In this document: positions 59,319-64,000 of the stretch, in pieces
How the letters are laid out: the number at the start of each line of letters is the position of its first letter
How positions within the stretch are numbered: the first letter of the stretch is position 1
Origin: Methanoregula sp. UBA64
Lineage (GTDB): Archaea; Halobacteriota; Methanomicrobia; Methanomicrobiales; Methanospirillaceae
Length of the DNA stretch: 64,000 bases
NCBI RefSeq assembly: GCF_002502735.1
Contig: NZ_DAQC01000001.1
Coordinates: forward strand, 1,247,212 to 1,311,211
Direction: 5' to 3'
Made by a program: the position numbers and the translations under genes
Notes under the pieces: generated by a model
The model's input: the letters and a program-made list of their open reading frames with translations, nothing else
Told to the model about the DNA's origin: nothing
Databases searched by the model: none

Positions 59319-60449
59319 TTACTGGCGATGGATGATCGGCCAGAAATGCTTTTGCCGGCGCGACCCCACCGTCCCGATGATCTCCGCCGCATTCTTCCTG
59401 CCGGCAGTCCTGTCCGGCGCCTCTTTTTTGCGCCGGGCCGAAAGGGCAAGGGTCTCGGCAATCTTTTCTTCAAGGATCTCCCGGGTGAGCGTCCGCCCGT
59501 CAACAGAAACCCCGGCACCCATATCCACGATCTTCTGCGCATTGTTCTGCTGCTCGGGGTGGCCCGGATCCACGATCACGAGGACCGGCTTATCAAAGAG
59601 CAGGGCCTCGTGCAGGGTGGTGAGCCCGCCATGGACGATCGCTATCCGCGCCTTTGCCAGGTGCTCGTACAGGTTCGGCACATACCCGTGCGAGAGGAAG
59701 TTGTCCGACGACGGGGGAAGGTGTGCCCCGGTATAGAAGACATCGAACACCAGGTCTTTCCTTGAATCGGCGATCTCCTTGAGCAGGAGATAGAGCGGCA
59801 GCTTGTACGGCTCGCCCCCGAAACTTGCAAAGACCGTCTCCTCGGAAAAACGGTAGCGGGCAAGATCGACATCGAGGAACGGGCCGGTAAAGTGATAGTG
59901 GTTCCGCTCATGGTTCGGGATAAAAAGGTTGTATGCGCTCACCGTATCCGGCGGAGGGTAATCCGGGACAATGATCGTATCGGTCAGGCAGAGGTAGCGC
60001 CGGATCAGGAAATTTAAGGTACCCCAGACCGGGTTCATCTTCCCGCCGGGGCCGGAAAACCGGTTCTGGTTCGAGATGAAGATCACCGGCACCCGCCGGA
60101 ACCGGGCAGCCATCACCCCGCCGTACATGGTATCGCAGACAACGCAGTCGATCTTCTGTTCGAGGATCAGTTTGCGGACGCGCAGTGCGGAACGGACCAG
60201 ATCGAAGGGGATCCATTTCGAGCACAGCATGGTCTTTTTTAAGGAGAAAAAGCCGTCGGTCCCCTCAAGGCAGACTTCCCGTATCCCTTCATGGACGTTA
60301 ATGCAGCCGTGGTCGTGGAAAAAGTCGTACGATTTCCCGTAGGCCACGAAACTGACGGAGTGCCCCTGCTGCTCGAGGTAATGGCCGAGATGGATACAGC
60401 GCGACGAATGGCCCAGTCCCTCGCCGCATACAACAAAGAGTATCCGCAT
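59319..60449 (-). CDS. MurG-like GT28 glycosyltransferase
   Basis: A 376-residue GT-B fold glycosyltransferase related to MurG and MJ1255-type archaeal enzymes: ILFVVCGEGLGHSSRC (N-terminal Gly-rich acceptor loop, about residues 3-18), VFASFGGEPYKLPLYLLLKEI (about 215-235) and the nucleotide-sugar motif AIVHGGLTTLHEALLFDKPVLVIVDPGHPEQQNNAQKIVDMGAG (about 280-323), with the His-Gly-Gly of GT28. It transfers a sugar to a lipid or envelope acceptor; the acceptor cannot be told. First gene of the minus-strand run to nreA. Confidence 0.88.
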   Translation of the reverse strand: MRILFVVCGEGLGHSSRCIHLGHYLEQQGHSVSFVAYGKSYDFFHDHGCINVHEGIREVCLEGTDGFFSLKKTMLCSKWIPFDLVRSALRVRKLILEQKIDCVVCDTMYGGVMAARFRRVPVIFISNQNRFSGPGGKMNPVWGTLNFLIRRYLCLTDTIIVPDYPPPDTVSAYNLFIPNHERNHYHFTGPFLDVDLARYRFSEETVFASFGGEPYKLPLYLLLKEIADSRKDLVFDVFYTGAHLPPSSDNFLSHGYVPNLYEHLAKARIAIVHGGLTTLHEALLFDKPVLVIVDPGHPEQQNNAQKIVDMGAGVSVDGRTLTREILEEKIAETLALSARRKKEAPDRTAGRKNAAEIIGTVGSRRQKHFWPIIHRQ

Positions 60450-60608
60450 GGTTATCCGGGTTCCCCGTATGGACTAATGCCTTGTGTTTTTGTACAAAGC
60501 CGCCCGTTCGTAAAAAGATAGTGTGTTCTTATCGATAATGAGAGTTGCCACGGTGATCCCCTGCCCCATTCGCAACACATATCTGGGAGAATTTATCCAT
60601 GATACCGC

Positions 60609-61094
60609 ATGGCATTTTCCATCAGGGATCCGGAGACCGCTACGTTCGGGGCCGGGTGTTTCTGGGGCGTGGAAGAGGCGTTCCGGAACGTCCCGGGAGT
60701 CTTGTCGACCGAGGTCGGGTATGCCGGCGGGACGGTCCCCCGTCCCGGGTACGAGGCGGTCTGCACCGGTACAACTGGGCATGCGGAAGCAGTGCGGCTC
60801 CTGTACGATCCCGACGAGGTATCCTACGATGACCTGCTCGCGGTCTTCTGGTCGATCCACGACCCTACGCAGAAGGACCGGCAGGGCCCCGATACCGGGT
60901 CGAACTACCGGTCGGTGATCTTCTACCATACTGCGGAACAGAAGCGCCAGGCAATCGCGTCGCGGGACAACCTTGCCGCTTTGGGAAAATTCTCCCGTCC
61001 GATCGTTACCGATATTGTCCCGGCTACGGTATTCTGGCGGGCAGAAGAGTACCACCAGCACTACCTTGAAAAACAGGGCCGCACGTGCCACTGA
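60609..61094 (+). CDS. msrA: Peptide methionine sulfoxide reductase A
   Basis: A 161-residue enzyme with the catalytic GCFWG (Cys17) and family blocks GYAGGTVPRPGYEAVCTGTTGHAEAVRLLYDP, FWSIHDPTQKDRQGPDTGSNYRSVIFYHTAEQ and FWRAEEYHQHYLEKQG. The C-terminal Cys160 (GRTCH) can resolve the sulfenic acid. It repairs oxidised methionine with thioredoxin. The ATG at 60609 gives the normal start; a different ATG at 60599 is out of frame. Aside from peroxiredoxin at 26.6 kb it is the second oxidative-damage gene in the window. Confidence 0.95.
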   Translation: MAFSIRDPETATFGAGCFWGVEEAFRNVPGVLSTEVGYAGGTVPRPGYEAVCTGTTGHAEAVRLLYDPDEVSYDDLLAVFWSIHDPTQKDRQGPDTGSNYRSVIFYHTAEQKRQAIASRDNLAALGKFSRPIVTDIVPATVFWRAEEYHQHYLEKQGRTCH

Positions 61095-61174
61095 AGGGCC
61101 GGACGGATAGCTGCACGGATCGGGAACACCGGTACGCCGCAATGCTGATATGAGCCGGCCCCCCAGATCGAGAC

Positions 61175-61429
61175 ATGGAATTCGCCGACCTGATCCAGAT
61201 CCTTGCCATCATCATCGAATGTGCAGTCGTAGTGGTTGCTGTACTGATCGCTACTCAGAAAAAGAAGGTGTACGGGTGGTTCATTGCCCTGACCTTTGCC
61301 CTGTTTGCCCTCTTTGATGTAATCCGTATCATCTTTGCAGATGCACTGTCCGGCATCCACGCCGGGCTTCTTTTCGTTGCCTGCGCCTCGATGCTGTACG
61401 CGGTGTGGCTGATGTGGAAGAACCCCTGA
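61175..61429 (+). CDS. Small three-helix membrane protein
   Basis: An 84-residue protein with three hydrophobic segments (ILAIIIECAVVVVAVLIA; VYGWFIALTFALFALFDVIRIIF; GLLFVACASMLYAVWLM), short loops and no Cys motif. It resembles small membrane proteins seen in many Methanomicrobiales, but I cannot name the family. Same strand as msrA, 80 bp downstream; no clear promoter in the gap, so possibly one transcript. Function unknown. Confidence 0.65.
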   Translation: MEFADLIQILAIIIECAVVVVAVLIATQKKKVYGWFIALTFALFALFDVIRIIFADALSGIHAGLLFVACASMLYAVWLMWKNP

Positions 61430-61537
61430 TCGAGATTTTCTCTTTTTTATCCTGAAGGAGAGGTTGTGCTATTATCTCCTGGAGCACACGCTGTCTCACG
61501 ATAATCCGAATCTGAATACCATCGGGAATGGAACATA

Positions 61538-61550
61538 TAATATAACGATT
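61538..61550 (+). promoter_or_regulatory. TATA box of the Pro/Cys-rich lipoprotein gene
   Basis: ATATAATATAACG is an ideal archaeal TATA box about 26 bp before the ATG at 61566, so that ATG is likely the first base or so of the mRNA. Confidence 0.5.
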
Positions 61551-61565
61551 ATTATAGTTTGTATT

Positions 61566-62069
61566 ATGGCAAACTCCATGAGAAACAGCTTTCTGATAGT
61601 GCTCGTACTGCTCCTTTGCTCAGTATGCCTGAGTGCCGGATGCCTGTGTCCGGATCCCCCAATCTGTCCCCCACCGGTCGTGTGTCCCCCCACGACAACC
61701 TGCCCCCCGACCGTAAACACTACCCCGTCAGGGAGTGTCCCGGATTTTGGCAGGACAGTCTTTTTTGAGGTGAAAGCCCAGCCATACGAAGTCTCCGGGT
61801 ATACGGATGTGATCAAATACCGTGCCATCATCAAACCGGATCATTCCATAACCCTGAGTGAACTGAGCGTTGGCGATTTCTTTGGCACATGGCAAACGGA
61901 TACGACAAGTCCCGTTGTCAGGCTAAAGTTCAGTGTGGTGGCCAATTCCATCAGCCCACGCAGCAAGACCGGGACAATCGAGTTCTATGACCAGAACCGG
62001 GGATCCATCTTTACCCCGTATGACGGTTATTGGAACGGGTACCAGGCGATGGGAACCTGGCACTACTGA
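61566..62069 (+). CDS. Secreted lipoprotein with Pro/Cys-rich linker
   Basis: A 167-residue lipoprotein from the ATG at 61566 (supported by the TATA box just upstream). Signal peptide and lipobox (SFLIVLVLLLCSVCLSAGC), a Cys/Pro-rich linker (CPDPPICPPPVVCPPTTTCPPT), then a beta-rich C-terminal domain (FFEVKAQPYEVSGYTDVIKYRAIIKPDHSITLSEL ... GTIEFYDQNRG). The regularly spaced Cys in the linker could make disulfides. No family recognised; it should be anchored outside the membrane. It stands alone before the tRNA gene. Confidence 0.7.
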   Translation: MANSMRNSFLIVLVLLLCSVCLSAGCLCPDPPICPPPVVCPPTTTCPPTVNTTPSGSVPDFGRTVFFEVKAQPYEVSGYTDVIKYRAIIKPDHSITLSELSVGDFFGTWQTDTTSPVVRLKFSVVANSISPRSKTGTIEFYDQNRGSIFTPYDGYWNGYQAMGTWHY

Positions 62070-62153
62070 TTTTTAATTCTTTCATAAACCCATGACAGTG
62101 CAGAACGATTCGAATCGTCTCAGGAGTGATAAAAAACAACAAAAGAAAGAAGA

Positions 62154-62227
62154 TGGGCCCGCTGAGATTCGAACTCAGGACCTCCGCCATGTCAAGGCGA
62201 CGTCATAGCCAACTAGACCACGAGCCC
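62154..62227 (-). tRNA. trnV: tRNA-Val (GAC anticodon)
   Basis: A 74-base cloverleaf on the minus strand: acceptor arms GGGCTCG/CGGGCCC, D arm with GTGGTCTAGTTGGCTATGAC, anticodon stem-loop CGCCTTGACATGGCG (anticodon GAC), and T arm with GTTCGAATC. Discriminator base A; no encoded CCA and no intron. A T-rich stretch follows it on the minus strand (62130-62153), a likely terminator. Confidence 0.92.
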
Positions 62228-62388
62228 GCGTGCGTCTGATGCTCTATAGCATCTGTCATCCTATTATTAAAAAATAGTGGACCGATCCTGAAGATTCCCG
62301 GTGATAATCCAGGTACCGTCCCTGCATACGCACGAAAAAGACCCGTAAAGACCGGCAGGATTTAATAATCTCCTGCCGACATACGACC

Positions 62389-62721
62389 ATGTACTGTCCG
62401 AACTGCGGCGCTGAACTCCAGTACGAAAATGCAGAAGTGTGCCCCAAGTGCGGTGTCAGAATCAAAAACCCACCGGCACAGGCAGATGAATTTAAAAGTA
62501 CCGGGATAGCGGCAATCGCATCGTTTGTCATCCCGGGCCTTGGACAGATCTACTGTGGCGAGATCGGCAGAGGGATTTTGATCCTGATCGGGTTTATCAT
62601 CGCCTGCCTCACGATCATTATCCTCATCGGGTTCATCCTCGCCCCCATTGTCTGGGTCTGGAACATCTACGATGCGTACACCCTTGCAAAATCGATCAAT
62701 GAAAAACGGGCCGCGGCATAA
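62389..62721 (+). CDS. Zinc-ribbon and TM2-domain membrane protein
   Basis: A 110-residue protein: MYCPNCGAELQYENAEVCPKCGVRI is a zinc ribbon (two CxxC), a short linker follows, and then two membrane helices with the TM2-type FVIPGLGQIYCGEIGRGILILIGFI ... APIVWVWNIYDAYTLAKSIN. This architecture is common in archaea; role unknown, possibly a membrane adaptor. It lies after the tRNA on the other strand and ends at the gene-free stretch. Start ATG at 62389. Confidence 0.85.
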   Translation: MYCPNCGAELQYENAEVCPKCGVRIKNPPAQADEFKSTGIAAIASFVIPGLGQIYCGEIGRGILILIGFIIACLTIIILIGFILAPIVWVWNIYDAYTLAKSINEKRAAA

Positions 62722-63217
62722 CGCGGGCCCCCGGGTAAACACCCGACCAGAATACCTTTTTTTGGATATATTTTCCTGGTGCCAGTAAATCCGTGTTCCA
62801 ACCGGAAAAACGGGTAATGCCGGATAATTCCGCCAGTACCCCTCTGCAATGTACACATGCGATCTTCCGGCCGAAGGGTTCTGCCAGTCGCTCCTGCAAA
62901 ATATCCGGCATTTTTTTTTTTCGCGGAAAACGTGGTGTAAGTTAACTAGCCGATTATCGGATAATTATCCGATAATCGGATGTACAACTTACTATCGTTT
63001 TTTATTTCCGACGTGGATTTTAAGGCAGTCCCGGGTTTTTTTATAAAAAATCCGGATCGCCCGGGCCGGTAATTTTTTTCCGGCCAAAAAAAGATCCTGA
63101 TATTTCTTTTCACTTGAAAAAAAGGGTCTGGGTTTTTTAAAAGAAAACCGATCGTTCCGGTCCATCCATTGGATCCGGTAAAAGGAACAGAAGAAGGATA
63201 CGCAATTAAAAAAAAAG
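62722..63217. other. Gene-free convergent interval with palindrome and T-runs
   Basis: Between the zinc-ribbon/TM2 gene (+) and serA (-). The short open frame at 62849-63046 has no ribosome binding site and unlikely composition. The interval holds an eleven-T run (62911-62921), the large palindrome at 62937-62992, and further T/A runs (about 63047-63080), so it is probably a terminator region with an extra element. Confidence 0.5.
62937..62992. repeat. 30-bp perfect palindrome in a 56-bp concentric inverted repeat
   Basis: 62950-62979 is a perfect palindrome (left half CCGATTATCGGATAA). Arms GTAAGTT (62937-62943) and AACTTAC (62986-62992) are centred on the same point, with six unpaired positions on each side. 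It could form a cruciform or RNA hairpin. No gene lies between. Confidence 0.75.
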
Positions 63218-64000
63218 TTAGATCTTCTTATCGGAGATCCTGGCAAACTTTGCAGAGAAGATACCCTGAAGCGAGCAGAACTCCGTAATGACATTCTCGG
63301 GCACTTCGCTGTCCACGTTTAAGACCATCAGGGCCTCTTCGCCCGGGGTGATCCGGCCGACCTGCATGCCGGCGATGTTGATATTGTGCTTCCCAAGCAT
63401 GGTGGATGCACGGCCGATGACGCCGGGCTTGTCCATGTGCCCGGAGACGATCACAAACCCTTCGGGAATAAGATCCATTGTGTACTGGTTGACCGAAACG
63501 ATCCGGCTGCGGCCTTTTGCAAAGACCGAGCCGCTCACCGACATCTCGGTCTTGTCGGTCTTGATCTTTATCGTGATCAGGTTCTTGAACCCGTGGGACT
63601 CCGCGGTCACGGTCTCGCTGACCGCAATGCCGCGCTCCTTTGCAACGAACTCCGCATTGACAAGATTGACCGGCATCTGGAGGATCGGGTCGAGCAGTCC
63701 CTTTAACGCAAGGCGTGTCACGTACTTCATGCTCCCTGCATAGGCAGAGAGTTCGCCGCCGTAGATGCACTCGACGGCTGCAAGCCTGCCTTCAACGGTC
63801 TGGATCGCAAACCGGCCCATCTTCTCGGCAAGTTCCGCAAACGGCTCGAGGATCTCGGCTTGTTCGGGCATGACCATGGGGGCGTTGACCACGTACTTTG
63901 CCGAACCGCCGTGCAGGACCTCGACCCACTGCTTTGCAACCGAGATCGCCACGTTCTTCTGCGCCTCGACCGTGCTTGCGCCGAGATGCGGCGTGACAAT
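63218..64000 (-). CDS. serA: D-3-phosphoglycerate dehydrogenase, C-terminal part (5' end beyond window)
   Basis: The minus-strand frame enters at 64000 in phase (IVTPHLGASTVEAQKNVA ...) and ends at 63218, so 260 residues of the C-terminal part are visible. TPHLGASTVEAQ is the NAD-domain end with the catalytic His; the rest is the allosteric-substrate-binding segment (FVIVSGHMDKPGVIGRASTMLGKHNINIAGMQVGR) and the regulatory ACT domain, as in long SerA. First step of serine synthesis, oxidising 3-phosphoglycerate. The N-terminus is outside the window. Confidence 0.94.
   Translation of the reverse strand: MVTPHLGASTVEAQKNVAISVAKQWVEVLHGGSAKYVVNAPMVMPEQAEILEPFAELAEKMGRFAIQTVEGRLAAVECIYGGELSAYAGSMKYVTRLALKGLLDPILQMPVNLVNAEFVAKERGIAVSETVTAESHGFKNLITIKIKTDKTEMSVSGSVFAKGRSRIVSVNQYTMDLIPEGFVIVSGHMDKPGVIGRASTMLGKHNINIAGMQVGRITPGEEALMVLNVDSEVPENVITEFCSLQGIFSAKFARISDKKI

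Noticed and set aside
62849..63046. 65-codon plus-strand open frame in the palindrome interval
   Set aside because: It runs through the T-rich stretch and the palindrome, has no ribosome binding site, and no codon pattern of a real gene.

Overview
The window comes from a hydrogenotrophic methanogen, most likely of the order Methanomicrobiales (Methanoregula-like). The evidence is a set of methanogen-restricted families: a YcaO/TfuA pair for McrA thioglycine, an FmdE-family protein, an MTH865-like protein, DUF2193 and DUF2180. It also has archaeal information-processing genes (LigI-type ATP-dependent ligase, NreA with a C-terminal PIP box, a standalone LigD-type phosphoesterase, split GMP synthase) and archaeal TATA/BRE-like promoters with GGTGA/GGAGG ribosome binding sites. 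The DNA is GC-rich and gene-dense, with two long gene-free stretches (27.1-28.2 kb and 62.7-63.2 kb) that are T-rich and full of repeats or palindromes.

Region by region. 1-5.2 kb: a minus-strand redox cluster (two-motif CDGSH protein, Rieske ferredoxin, GMC oxidoreductase, SnoaL-like protein) diverges from a TrmB-family regulator whose promoter carries an inverted repeat; an isochorismatase-like hydrolase follows. 5.2-7.6 kb: lipoprotein, then an overlapping ThiM-ThiE-phosphoesterase unit. 7.7-10.3 kb: one long frame joining a PAPS-reductase-like ATPase to a SufS-like cysteine desulfurase. 10.4-18.5 kb: M3 peptidase, FmdE protein, CMD-like protein, QueG-like iron-sulfur protein, MTH865-like protein, a winged-helix regulator, secreted proteins and an AEC transporter. 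18.5-24.5 kb: aquaporin, DUF2180 and DUF2193, then an aldo/keto reductase, MFS exporter and flavoprotein run. 24.7-27.1 kb: a receiver-PAS-PAS-kinase and a peroxiredoxin.

27.1-28.2 kb has no gene but holds a 31-bp-register tandem repeat array. 28.2-29.1 kb is a HepT/MntA toxin-antitoxin pair. 29.1-34.9 kb is a three-gene, translationally coupled operon of surface proteins (beta-helix, Ig-like, propeller, PKD). 35.0-36.9 kb holds a Doc-like toxin with a small convergent ORF, between a PAS regulator gene and a decayed copy of that gene's 3' end. 37-46 kb is mostly metabolic: agmatinase family, YcaO/TfuA, CDP-alcohol phosphotransferase, AK6 kinase, HisC, ArgD-like aminotransferase, GMP synthase and CTP synthase.

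46-52 kb: TPR membrane protein, thioesterase, a glycosyltransferase followed by an overlapping TPR/winged-helix gene and a BrxD-like (DUF2791) ATPase, and a secreted protein. 52-64 kb: HisD, a MOT1-type transporter, two tiny related membrane proteins, a metallo-beta-lactamase-fold enzyme, DNA ligase, NreA, a zinc-ribbon protein, a MurG-like glycosyltransferase, MsrA, small membrane and lipoproteins, tRNA-Val(GAC), a zinc-ribbon/TM2 protein, and the 3' part of serA running off the right edge.

The strongest candidates for something undescribed are the 31-bp repeat array, the TPR/winged-helix plus BrxD-like ATPase pair, the PAPS-reductase/cysteine-desulfurase fusion with an apparent internal start, the GMC/Rieske/CDGSH cluster in an anaerobe, and the 30-bp perfect palindrome near the right end. 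All calls are from reading the sequence only; no database search was run.
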